From assembly GCA_035319185.1 (NCBI GenBank), contig DATHDF010000024.1, forward strand, positions 1-64,000: 64,000 nucleotides of DNA, in the 5' to 3' direction. Source of the DNA: Fen-1308 sp035319185. Lineage in GTDB: Bacteria > Nitrospirota > Thermodesulfovibrionia > Thermodesulfovibrionales > Dissulfurispiraceae. A program made the translations under genes and the position numbers. Numbering within the stretch: position 1 is the stretch's first letter; the number at the start of each line of letters is the position of its first letter. The notes under the pieces are model-generated. The model had not been told where the DNA came from, made no database searches, and saw only the letters and a program-made list of their open reading frames with translations. Shown piece after piece: positions 25,584-33,607 of the stretch.

Positions 25584-26669
25584 ATGGCATTACCTCAGAG
25601 AAGAACCGACATAGGACCACCACATTTTAAAGATTTTATACCGCCCGTCATCCAGAAGAACTACGGGGATTGGGCGCATCATGAGATATTGAGCGGCGGC
25701 GTAATGGTTCACGTGGCCAACAGCGGCGACAAGATATGGACTGTTAGGTGCGCATCGCCCAGACTTCTTAGCACGGATACTATAAGGGAAATCGCGGACC
25801 TGGCTGAAAAGTTCTGCGGCGGCTATCTCAGGTTTACAACCAGGAACAACGTAGAGTTTCTTGTCTCCGATGAGAAGCAGGTTCAGCCCCTTCTCGATGC
25901 CCTTAAGGCGAAGAAGTATTTTGTCGGCGGCATGGGCGACAGCGTCCACGGCTATCACATCACCAACATAGTCCACACGCAGGGATGGATCCACTGCCAC
26001 AGCGCATGTACTGACGCATCCGGCCTGGTAAAGGTCATCATGGACGATCTGGCCGACTACTTCAATGTAAAGACGACCCCCGGCAAGGTGAGACTCGCAG
26101 TTGCATGCTGTACGAATATGTGCGGCGCGGTCCACTGCTCGGACATCGCGATAGTTGCAATCCACAGAAAGGTCCCCAGGATTGAGCATGACAGCGTAAA
26201 GAACCTGTGCGAAGTCCCTTCGACCATAGCATGTTGCCCGACCGGCGCTATCAGCCCTGATCCGGCAAAGAAGAGCATCAAGATCAACAACGACAAGTGC
26301 ATGTACTGCGGAAACTGCTACTCAGTATGTCCGGCCCTCCCGATCTCCGATCCGGAGAACGACGGCGTTGCCATCGTCGCCGGCGGCAAGGTAGGCAGCC
26401 TTAGATGCGATCCGAAGTTCTCGAAGCTCGTTGTTCCTTACATCCCGAACAACCCGCCGAGATGGCCTGAGGTCACAAGCGCGGTCAGGAAAATCCTCGA
26501 GGCTTATATTTCCGGCGCCAGAAAGCATGAGAGAGTCGGCGAGTGGATCGAGAGGATCGGATGGGAGAAGTTCTTCGAACTCACGGGCTTCCCATTCACC
26601 TTCCAGCACATCGATGACTTCACAATCGCCAGGGAGACATTCAGGACATCGGCAGCCTTTAAGTGGTAA
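25584..26669 (+). CDS. dsrB: Dissimilatory sulfite reductase beta subunit
   Basis: 361 residues, with AGAGGAGG upstream. The siroheme/FeS site shows CTNMCGAVHC, and the ferredoxin domain shows CMYCGNCYSVCP. In most organisms only the siroheme bound at DsrB is catalytic; DsrA holds sirohydrochlorin in some. It forms the alpha2beta2 enzyme with DsrA. A strong hairpin follows the stop and precedes dsrD, so the level of downstream messenger is probably lower than that of dsrAB. Confidence 0.98.
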   Translation: MALPQRRTDIGPPHFKDFIPPVIQKNYGDWAHHEILSGGVMVHVANSGDKIWTVRCASPRLLSTDTIREIADLAEKFCGGYLRFTTRNNVEFLVSDEKQVQPLLDALKAKKYFVGGMGDSVHGYHITNIVHTQGWIHCHSACTDASGLVKVIMDDLADYFNVKTTPGKVRLAVACCTNMCGAVHCSDIAIVAIHRKVPRIEHDSVKNLCEVPSTIACCPTGAISPDPAKKSIKINNDKCMYCGNCYSVCPALPISDPENDGVAIVAGGKVGSLRCDPKFSKLVVPYIPNNPPRWPEVTSAVRKILEAYISGARKHERVGEWIERIGWEKFFELTGFPFTFQHIDDFTIARETFRTSAAFKW

Positions 26670-26680
26670 TATGACGGCAG

Positions 26681-26713
26681 CAGGAAGGGAGCCTTCGAGG
26701 CTCCCCTTTCCTG
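26681..26713 (+). terminator. Strong hairpin between dsrB and dsrD
   Basis: GGGAGCC (26687-26693) pairs with GGCTCCC (26699-26705) around a TTCGA loop, extended by CAGGAA/TTCCTG. A U-run is nearly absent (TTT inside the stem), so it could be a leaky attenuator or a stabiliser of dsrAB messenger. Confidence 0.5.
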
Positions 26714-26743
26714 TCTACTGCTGAAAGAAAGGGGTACGACATA

Positions 26744-26959
26744 ATGGAAAAAGAAGAGCTGAAAAAGAAAATATATGAGCTGGTAGAAAAGTCCATGGGC
26801 AAGAAGAAGCTCAAGGGCGGAGACATCAAGAAAACCTTCAAGGCCGAGGGAATTGCCGAAGATGAGATCAAGGATGCCCTTAAAGACCTTGTTGACGAAG
26901 GTAAGCTGATTTACACCTATTTCGGCGGCAGCTACGTGGAGATCCCCCCGAAAGAGTAG
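26744..26959 (+). CDS. dsrD: DsrD, allosteric activator of DsrAB
   Basis: 71 residues, a winged-helix fold (KKKIYELVEKSMGKKKLKG, DALKDLVDEGKLIYTYFG). The family is found beside dsrAB in sulfate- and sulfite-reducing and sulfur-disproportionating organisms and is mostly absent in sulfur oxidisers. It is reported to stimulate DsrAB activity rather than to bind DNA. The start ATG has GAAAGG upstream. This gene is the main sequence argument for a reductive or disproportionating DsrAB here. Confidence 0.93.
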   Translation: MEKEELKKKIYELVEKSMGKKKLKGGDIKKTFKAEGIAEDEIKDALKDLVDEGKLIYTYFGGSYVEIPPKE

Positions 26960-26980
26960 TCTCATCCGGGATAAAATAGG

Positions 26981-27022
26981 AAAAATAAAGCGGATTGCGT
27001 TGCGCTATCCGCTTTATTTTTG
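26981..27022 (+). terminator. Bidirectional terminator between dsrD and rubredoxin
   Basis: AAAAATAAAGCGGAT and its complement ATCCGCTTTATTTTT form a 15-bp perfect stem with an 11-base loop. A-rich and T-rich arms on both sides let it end both convergent transcripts. Confidence 0.85.
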
Positions 27023-27032
27023 TATAGGCCGG

Positions 27033-27197
27033 CTACTCTTCCATTTCTTTGAAAAACCTCTTGCCGGCCCCGCATACCGGGCATTTCCAGTCCTCCGGAA
27101 TGTCTTCGAATTTTGTATCGGGAGGGATTTTACCCTTCCGGTCGCCCTTCTTGTCGTTGTAGATATAGCCGCAATTATTACCCTGACATTGCCACAT
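27033..27197 (-). CDS. Rubredoxin-like protein
   Basis: 54 residues from the ATG at 27197, chosen because GGAGGGG lies six bases upstream; longer starts at 27230 and 27212 exist. Two Cys pairs bind one iron: CQGNNC (with CGYIY) and CPVCGAGK. The first pair is C-x4-C, as in the rubredoxin variants of the Rubredoxin-2 type, and aromatic residues typical of rubredoxins are seen (WKCPVCG). It carries electrons at low potential. It is oriented against the dsr genes but sits between dsrD and dsrN, so a link to sulfur or oxygen stress metabolism is possible. Confidence 0.88.
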   Translation of the reverse strand: MWQCQGNNCGYIYNDKKGDRKGKIPPDTKFEDIPEDWKCPVCGAGKRFFKEMEE

Positions 27198-27323
27198 TCC
27201 ATTCCCCTCCATTTGATCGCCTGAAAGCACTATGTCGAATTATACCTGTTTTGCCTGATCCAAATCTCGCACGGAGCCGCCGGTTTGAGCGGATGTCCGG
27301 CCGATACGTTATAATATAACTTC

Positions 27324-28730
27324 ATGAACTATCCGAGAATAATCATTGCAGGTGTGCGTGGAGGAAGCGGTAAGACGACCGTTTCACTCTCATTGACGGC
27401 ATCATTAAGGTCCCATCGCAACCTGAAGGTGGTCCCTTATAAAAAAGGGCCCGACTATATCGACGCCGGATGGCTCTCCATCGCCGCAAAGCAGCCTTGC
27501 TACAACCTTGATCCGTTTCTTGTGGCGAAGGATGAAGTTACCCGATCCTTCATCTCTCATTTCGAAGGAGATATTGCCGTCATTGAAGGAAACAGGGGAC
27601 TCTTCGACGGAATGGATGCCGAGGGCTCATTCAGCACAGCTGAGCTTGCAAAGCTGCTTAATGCCCCTGTGATACTTGTTGTGGATTGCACAAAGATGAC
27701 CAGAACCTCTGCTGCGGTAATTCAGGGACTGACGGGTTTTGACAAGGGCCTGGGTATAAAGGGAGTAGTGTTGAACCAATTGGCTGGAGCTCGCCATGAA
27801 GCTATAATAAGGCAATCGGTGGAGAAATATTGCGGCGTTGCAGTTGTCGGCGCCATTCCGCGGCTCAGGGCCGGGGAGATGCCGGAACGGCACATGGGTC
27901 TTACCCCTTATCAGGAGCACGAAGACACAACCGGCGTTATATCATTTGCGAAAGGGCTGGGAGAGAAATATCTCGATCTGTCCGCAATAGTAGCTATTGC
28001 TGAATCGGCAGGCCCTCTGCCCCTGATTGCAACAACTGCTGGCCGGGAAAAAAGCTCGGCCTCAGCACCTGTAGTCCGTATAGGCGTTTTCAGAGACGCG
28101 GCATTTCAGTTTTATTACCCTGAGAATTTCGAGGAGCTTCAGAGACTGGGCGCCGAGATTGTTGAAATAGATGCAATTGATGGTGGCAGCCTTCCCGATG
28201 TTGATGCTTTGTACATCGGCGGCGGTTTCCCGGAAACCAATGCGCTGAAGCTCGCAGAGAATGCATCTTTTCGCGCACAGGTTAAGTCTGCAGCCGAAAA
28301 CGGCCTGCCTATCTATGCCGAATGCGGAGGCCTCATGTTCCTGGGCGATGCCATCGTCATGAACGGACAGAGATATCCAATGGCCGGGGTCTTCCCTCTT
28401 GTCTTTGATATGAAACCAAAGCCCCAAGCTCACGGTTACACCATTGTCGACGTGGTGGGGGAGACCCCTTTTTATCCTGAAGGCACCGTTCTTCACGGGC
28501 ATGAGTTCCATTATTCCTCTGTGGTCGAGTTCGGTACCCCCGATGGTTATCGGCTTGCGTTCAGCATGAAGCGCGGAAAGGGGATCAGCGGTCAGGTAGA
28601 CGGCATCTGCTATAAGAACGTACTTGCAACATACACGCATATTCATGCCCTCGGAACGCCCGAATGGGCCCTGGGATTGATTAATAAAGCAAAGGAGTTT
28701 AAAGAAAATAATGACAAAATACACGCCTGA
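27324..28730 (+). CDS. dsrN: DsrN, siroheme amidase (cobyrinate a,c-diamide synthase-like)
   Basis: 468 residues of the CobB/CbiA family: an ATP-binding N-terminal domain with GVRGGSGKTT and KKGPDYIDAGW, and a C-terminal glutamine amidotransferase with YAECGGLMFLG (catalytic Cys) and HGHEFHYSS. The family amidates cobyrinate; the member encoded in dsr clusters is thought to amidate siroheme to give the siro(heme)amide of DsrAB. Because the neighbours are dsr genes and no cobalamin genes are near, DsrN is the best reading. A true CbiA role, for the corrinoid needed by HgcA, cannot be excluded by sequence alone. Confidence 0.85.
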   Translation: MNYPRIIIAGVRGGSGKTTVSLSLTASLRSHRNLKVVPYKKGPDYIDAGWLSIAAKQPCYNLDPFLVAKDEVTRSFISHFEGDIAVIEGNRGLFDGMDAEGSFSTAELAKLLNAPVILVVDCTKMTRTSAAVIQGLTGFDKGLGIKGVVLNQLAGARHEAIIRQSVEKYCGVAVVGAIPRLRAGEMPERHMGLTPYQEHEDTTGVISFAKGLGEKYLDLSAIVAIAESAGPLPLIATTAGREKSSASAPVVRIGVFRDAAFQFYYPENFEELQRLGAEIVEIDAIDGGSLPDVDALYIGGGFPETNALKLAENASFRAQVKSAAENGLPIYAECGGLMFLGDAIVMNGQRYPMAGVFPLVFDMKPKPQAHGYTIVDVVGETPFYPEGTVLHGHEFHYSSVVEFGTPDGYRLAFSMKRGKGISGQVDGICYKNVLATYTHIHALGTPEWALGLINKAKEFKENNDKIHA

Positions 28731-29736
28731 ATGCCCTTATTGCGGCAAACCGCTGGCGAGACCAGAGCCTACCAGGACCGAGTTTGTCGAGATCATCAGC
28801 GGCAAGTGTGACTGCGGTGCGGTATATGTCTGCGATCCGACGGGCCACAACGTCGGAGAGGCTTATAGTGACGCGATGGCTTTAGCAGCTGGGGAGTGGA
28901 ATATCGGTGACATGGATGCCGAGAGCTATGATCTGAAGGAGATGGATTATGATCTCAGGAGCCATAGCCGGGTATATGCCAAGGGGCTGAATGTTCAGTC
29001 CGGCAAGCTTATATTTATCAGAATGGCTGGGAAGGGCGAAAAGGAGTCTGAGGTCGGAGGCGCCGAGTCCGATGCCGGACTGCCGGATGATCCTGCCGTC
29101 GCCGGGATGAAGCTCAAGGATCAGGTCCGCTACTTTCTTGAAACGAAGCGCCCTGAAGCGATCGGCAAACTTGCGGTCAAGGACAAGAATGTAATAAAGT
29201 GGCTCATATCGTTCTCATACGACAAAGAGGACGTGATGACGTGGCGTGCTATAGAGGCTATGGGATATGTTGCTAAGGAGCTTGGTGCGGCCCGTCAGGA
29301 CATCCTTAGGGATACTGTTCGCAAGCTGCTGTGGTCTATGGGCGACGAATCGGGCGGTATTGGCTGGAGCGCCCCTGAAATACTCGGTGAGATTGTCAGG
29401 AGCGTGTCGGATGCATTCAGCGATATAGTCCCGATCCTATGGACAAACCGTGAAGAGGCGAGTTTCAGGCCCGGCGTTGTATGGGCTATGATACGTATTT
29501 CACAAGTGAGACCGGACCTGCTGTCTATTACCGGTGACGAACTGCTGGAGCTGGCTAACGACCCGAATCCGGCAGTCAGGGGTTACACAGCCGTATTAAC
29601 GGAAGCGATCCTGTTGGACGGCAATAGTGAGATTCTGCTAAAATTATCAGGAGATTTAGATACTTTGCTATATTATGAGGGCGGAGACCTTAATTCTGTC
29701 ACTGTGGCGGAGCTGGCCGGGAAGACAAAGAAATAA
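28711..29736 (+). CDS. DVU0298-like HEAT-repeat protein
   Basis: 341 residues, starting within the last 20 bases of dsrN, so the two are translationally coupled. The N-terminus has Zn-ribbon-like cysteines (CPYCGKPL, CDCGAVYVCDP). The rest is helical and HEAT-like (MTWRAIEAMGYVAKEL, IRISQVRPDLL). Proteins of this kind, called the DVU0298 family, accompany dsr genes in sulfate reducers. The function is unknown; an assembly or scaffolding role near DsrAB or DsrN is an inference from linkage. Confidence 0.75.
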   Translation: MTKYTPECPYCGKPLARPEPTRTEFVEIISGKCDCGAVYVCDPTGHNVGEAYSDAMALAAGEWNIGDMDAESYDLKEMDYDLRSHSRVYAKGLNVQSGKLIFIRMAGKGEKESEVGGAESDAGLPDDPAVAGMKLKDQVRYFLETKRPEAIGKLAVKDKNVIKWLISFSYDKEDVMTWRAIEAMGYVAKELGAARQDILRDTVRKLLWSMGDESGGIGWSAPEILGEIVRSVSDAFSDIVPILWTNREEASFRPGVVWAMIRISQVRPDLLSITGDELLELANDPNPAVRGYTAVLTEAILLDGNSEILLKLSGDLDTLLYYEGGDLNSVTVAELAGKTKK

Positions 29737-29768
29737 GCACTGCAAATGAATTTATAATTTTATTTAAT

Positions 29769-29793
29769 TTGACCCCGTAGTTGACTCTATATT
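29769..29793 (+). promoter_or_regulatory. Upstream element of dsrC (TTGACC-N13-TATATT)
   Basis: TTGACC at 29769 and TATATT at 29788 with a 13-base spacer and the preceding TTTAA match the element ahead of dsrA in sequence, spacing and distance to the start codon (91 versus 82 bases). A second TTGACT begins inside the spacer at 29781. Confidence 0.5.
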
Positions 29794-29883
29794 ATTTTTT
29801 AACACTCGTAAAATCGCGCATACCGAATTACTGAGTATATATGATTATGCGAAAATCTATAATGTCGAAAGGAGGTAGCACAA

Positions 29884-30219
29884 ATGGCCTTACTTGAGTT
29901 CGGTGGAAAATCTGTTGAAGTTGATGAGGACGGTTATCTCATCAATCTTGACGATTGGACAAAAGAGCTTGGAGAGCACATGGCATCTCAGGATGGTCTT
30001 ACGCTTACAGAGGCCCACTGGGAAGTCATCAACTTCCTTAGGGACTACTATGCCAAGTATCAGATTGCTCCGATGATCAAGATCCTCGTTAAGGAGATTG
30101 GAAAGGTTATGGGCCCTGAAAAGGGAAACACGAAATACCTGTACGAGCTTTTCCCGGATGGGCCGGCAAAGCAGGCCTGCAGATATGCGGGACTTCCTAA
30201 GCCGACCGGTTGCGTCTAA
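29884..30219 (+). CDS. dsrC: DsrC sulfur-carrier protein
   Basis: 111 residues, with a strong AAAGGAGG upstream. The C-terminal arm reads CRYAGLPKPTGCV, giving the two conserved cysteines spaced by ten residues (the penultimate and the upstream Cys). Both are required to form the DsrC trisulfide from sulfite. DsrAB charges it with sulfur and DsrMKJOP (DsrK) reduces the trisulfide. It lies alone between its own promoter-like element and a stem-loop, which fits the very high expression usual for DsrC. Confidence 0.96.
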   Translation: MALLEFGGKSVEVDEDGYLINLDDWTKELGEHMASQDGLTLTEAHWEVINFLRDYYAKYQIAPMIKILVKEIGKVMGPEKGNTKYLYELFPDGPAKQACRYAGLPKPTGCV

Positions 30220-30242
30220 TCTTTTCAAAGGAAGCAGCTTCG

Positions 30243-30276
30243 GGGGGATAATCCGCCGTAAGGAGGGTTATCCCCC
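30243..30276 (+). terminator. Stem-loop after dsrC
   Basis: GGGGGATAA (30243-30251) pairs perfectly with TTATCCCCC (30268-30276). No clear U-tract follows, so it may act by Rho or as a messenger-stabilising 3' end. Confidence 0.55.
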
Positions 30277-30429
30277 TGTTCAAAAGAGTTATACCATTAT
30301 GAAAAAGTATCGTGAAAAGGGCGGGGGGGCTGTCTTGTCTGTGCATCATAATTATATGTCGTTGAATCTGCTTTATAATTTATCCTTACCGTCCCCGGCA
30401 GCATCACGGTTATTAGGAGGGCGCTCCAA

Positions 30430-31008
30430 TTGAAGCTGGAGGACCTTCTAAAGAAACAGCGATCAGCTATCATTGATAAGTGGTTCGACCGTATTATCGC
30501 TTCATATCCCGACGATACTGCAGAATTCCTCAAGAAAAAAAGCGGATTTGCAAACCCCGTCGGGCAGACTACGTTTCAGGGTATTCAGGATATCTTCGAC
30601 GGACTCCTTCTTGATGCCGAACCTACTGAGATAGAACCCTTTCTCGATTCCATCATCAGGGTTAGGGCAGTTCAGGATTTCAGTCCCTCGGAGGCGTTGA
30701 ATTTCATCTTCCAGCTCAAAAAAATCATACGTGAAGAAATATCGCCTTCACTTAAAGAGGCTGATACTAAAAGCGAGTTGGACGCGCTGGAATCAAGGAT
30801 AGATTCCCTCGCGCTTCTGAGCTTCGATATCTTCATGAAATGCAGGGAAAAATTGTACGATATAAAGGCCAATGAGTTAAGGGACAGGACACTCTGGTTG
30901 CTAAAGAAGTCGAATCTGCTGACTGAAACTCCGGACGAAACTGAAGACCGGGATAGCGGCGAGAGAGACAAGAATATAAACACTAATGAGACGAAAGAGG
31001 TAAGGTAA
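30430..31008 (+). CDS. RsbRD N-terminal domain protein, upstream of dsrMKJOP
   Basis: 192 residues from a TTG start, chosen for the AGGAGGG located eight bases upstream. The N-terminal two thirds match the RsbRD_N sensory domain (a globin-like all-helical fold): KQRSAIIDKWFDRIIASYP, FLKKKSGFANPVGQTT. The C-terminal part is charged and lacks a STAS domain. Proteins like this commonly head the dsrMKJOP operon in sulfate reducers, and it abuts dsrM without a gap. A role as redox or ligand sensor of the complex is inferred from its context; no cofactor residue can be pointed out. Confidence 0.8.
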   Translation: MKLEDLLKKQRSAIIDKWFDRIIASYPDDTAEFLKKKSGFANPVGQTTFQGIQDIFDGLLLDAEPTEIEPFLDSIIRVRAVQDFSPSEALNFIFQLKKIIREEISPSLKEADTKSELDALESRIDSLALLSFDIFMKCREKLYDIKANELRDRTLWLLKKSNLLTETPDETEDRDSGERDKNINTNETKEVR

Positions 31009-32001
31009 ATGGGTATCGCATTTTCTTTTGCGGCGGTCATTGCATTGATAGTGCTGGCCTTTTTCGGGGTTGCGGTATTGAACCTGCAAATTCTCTTCGG
31101 AGTAATCATTCCCTATGCGGCCTTCCTGGCGTTTATCGTCGGGTTCGTATTAAAGGTCGTTAAATGGGGGCGATCACCGGTTCCGTTTCGCATCCCTACC
31201 ACAGGCGGGCAAGGTTATTCCTTCTCCTGGATTAAGCAGAACAAGCTGGACAGTCCTCCAAACGGATTGTGGGTGATCGGCAGAATGCTTCTGGAAGTTC
31301 TGGTATTCCGTTCACTTTTCAGGAACACCAAGTCAGAACTTAACAGTGGCAAGCTGGTTCACGGCTCCGAGAAGTTCCTATGGTTCTTCGGTCTGATTTT
31401 TCACTGGTCTTTCCTGATCGTGCTGGTAAGGCATTTCAGGTTCTTCATGGTAAACGTTCCATTACCGATTAAGATCATGGAGGCGCTGGATTCCTTCTTT
31501 CAGGTGGGCGTGCCTTTGGTCTATATTACGGACCTTACGCTGCTGCTCGGCGTCACCTATCTCTTCATCAGAAGGGTGCTGATGCCGCAGATCAGGTTCA
31601 TATCTTTACCTGCCGACTATTTCCCGCTTTTACTCATTATTGCGGTTGCAGCTAGCGGAATCCTGATGAGATATTTCATCAGGGTCGATATTGTGGGTGT
31701 CAAACAAGTGACGATGGGGCTCGTGAGCCTTCACCCCACAGCTCCTAGCTCAATAGGCTCGATCTTCTATATACATCTCTTCCTTGTGAGTGTGCTTTTT
31801 GCCTATTTCCCGTTCAGCAAACTCATGCATATGGGGGGAGTATTCATGAGCCCGACCAGAAACCTGGCTAACAACAGCCGCATGGTCAGGCACGTAAACC
31901 CATGGAACTATCCTGTCCATGTGCATACTTATTCTGAGTATGAAGATGAGTTCAGGGAAAAAATGATAAAGGCTGGCTTGCCAGTAGAAAAGGAGCAATA
32001 A
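31009..32001 (+). CDS. dsrM: DsrM, heme b membrane subunit
   Basis: 330 residues of the nitrate reductase gamma-like family with about six membrane helices (FAAVIALIVLAFFGVAVL, FGLIFHWSFLIVLVRHF, YFPLLLIIAVAASGILM). His residues in FHWSFLIVLVRHFRF and HLFLVSVLFAYFPFSKLMH are candidate heme b ligands. DsrM exchanges electrons with the menaquinone pool and passes them to DsrK. The dsrK start overlaps the dsrM stop by one base. Confidence 0.93.
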   Translation: MGIAFSFAAVIALIVLAFFGVAVLNLQILFGVIIPYAAFLAFIVGFVLKVVKWGRSPVPFRIPTTGGQGYSFSWIKQNKLDSPPNGLWVIGRMLLEVLVFRSLFRNTKSELNSGKLVHGSEKFLWFFGLIFHWSFLIVLVRHFRFFMVNVPLPIKIMEALDSFFQVGVPLVYITDLTLLLGVTYLFIRRVLMPQIRFISLPADYFPLLLIIAVAASGILMRYFIRVDIVGVKQVTMGLVSLHPTAPSSIGSIFYIHLFLVSVLFAYFPFSKLMHMGGVFMSPTRNLANNSRMVRHVNPWNYPVHVHTYSEYEDEFREKMIKAGLPVEKEQ

Positions 32002-33605
32002 TGGCAAAGATCCCGAAACCCGAACAACTGTCAAAAATAGATCTTAAGCCTAAGAAGCATTGGTCGCAATTCCCCATTGATATCCGGCCCGGCATGTATT
32101 GTCACGGTGCAAAGGGTAAGGATCTTAAAACCCTTGAACTGCCCAACGCACGCGACTGGTCCCCAGCCGAAGTAGACTGGAAACTCCCTGAGGATTGGAA
32201 ACAGACGGTCCTTGACGGCATCAAGCAGAGGCTTGAAAGGTACCGCTCATTTCATATTTTTATGGATGTATGCGTAAGATGCGGCGCATGTGCAGACAAG
32301 TGTCACTTCTTCCTCGGCTCGGGCGATTCCAGAAACATGCCGGTGGTCAGGGCTGAAATACTCAGGTCCGTATACCGCCATTATTTCACTCCAGCGGGTA
32401 AACTGTTCGGCAAATACGCCGGCGCTCGAGAGCTAACCCTCGACGTACTCAAGGAGTGGTGGTACTATTTCTATCAGTGCACGGAATGCCGCCGCTGTTC
32501 GCTTTTCTGCCCATACGGCATCGACCAGGCTGAGATAACCATCATGGGGCGCGAGCTGATGAACCTCTTGGGTCTGAATATCGGCTGGATAACAGGCCCG
32601 GCTGCCAATTGTTACATGAAGGGCAACCACCTCGGTCTTGAGCCGCACACTATTAAGAGCAGTATTGAGTTTTTCCTGAGCGACATTGAAGACATTACAG
32701 GAATAAAAATCGAGCCGACATTCAACAGGAAAGGCGCTGAGATACTATTCGTCACGCCTTCAGGAGACCTGTTCGCTGATCCCGGCACATATACCGCCAT
32801 GGGTTATCTGATGCTCTTCCACGAACTCGGTCTTGACTACACCTGGAGCACTTACGCCTCGGAGGGCGGCAATTTCGGCTTCTTCACATCGATGGAGATG
32901 GCGAAGAGACTCAATTCCAAGATATACGCCGAAGCGAAGAGGCTTGGTGTTAAATGGATACTCGGCGGCGAGTGCGGGCATATGTGGAGGGTCCTGCATC
33001 AGTACATGGATACCTTTAACGGCCCGGCTGACTTCCTCGAACAACCGGTCTCTCCGATAACCGGCACAAAATTTGAAAATGCCAAGGCGACCAAGATGGT
33101 CCACATCGTCGAGTTTACGGCAGACCTTATCAAAAACGGAAAGCTCAAACTCGATCCGAGCAGGAATGACGATCTGATCGTAACCTATCACGACTCCTGT
33201 AACACGACAAGGGGCATGGGATTCATGGAGGAGCCCAGATACGTTATAAAGAGCGTCTGCAATCATTTCCATGAGATGCCTGAAGATACGATCCGCGAGC
33301 AGACCTTCTGCTGCGGCAGCGGCTCGGGCCTTAACGCAAGCGAGGACATGGAACTGAGGATGAGAGGCGGCTTCCCAAGGGCAAATGCAGTCAAACACGT
33401 ACGCGACAAGCACGGCGTGAACATGCTGGCCAATATATGCGCTATCGACAGAGCTACGCTGCCGCCGCTTATGGATTACTGGGTGCCGGGCGTGAGGGTG
33501 ACTGGAACTCACGAACTTGTTGCAAATGCCCTTGTCATGAAAGGTGAAAAAGAGAGAGAGACCAACCTGCGGGCCGAACCGCTTCCTGGAAAGGGGGGTG
33601 AATAA
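32001..33605 (+). CDS. dsrK: DsrK, HdrD-like FeS subunit
   Basis: 534 residues. Two 4Fe-4S motifs (CVRCGACADKC and CTECRRCSLFCP) are followed by two CCG-type regions (GGECGHMWRV, and FCCGSGSGLN with HDSCNTTRG). These CCG regions carry the noncubane cluster site that, as in heterodisulfide reductase, reduces the DsrC trisulfide. It is a cytoplasmic subunit bound to DsrM. One short Shine-Dalgarno-like AAAGGAGC lies at the end of dsrM. Confidence 0.95.
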   Translation: MAKIPKPEQLSKIDLKPKKHWSQFPIDIRPGMYCHGAKGKDLKTLELPNARDWSPAEVDWKLPEDWKQTVLDGIKQRLERYRSFHIFMDVCVRCGACADKCHFFLGSGDSRNMPVVRAEILRSVYRHYFTPAGKLFGKYAGARELTLDVLKEWWYYFYQCTECRRCSLFCPYGIDQAEITIMGRELMNLLGLNIGWITGPAANCYMKGNHLGLEPHTIKSSIEFFLSDIEDITGIKIEPTFNRKGAEILFVTPSGDLFADPGTYTAMGYLMLFHELGLDYTWSTYASEGGNFGFFTSMEMAKRLNSKIYAEAKRLGVKWILGGECGHMWRVLHQYMDTFNGPADFLEQPVSPITGTKFENAKATKMVHIVEFTADLIKNGKLKLDPSRNDDLIVTYHDSCNTTRGMGFMEEPRYVIKSVCNHFHEMPEDTIREQTFCCGSGSGLNASEDMELRMRGGFPRANAVKHVRDKHGVNMLANICAIDRATLPPLMDYWVPGVRVTGTHELVANALVMKGEKERETNLRAEPLPGKGGE

Positions 33606-33607
33606 TC

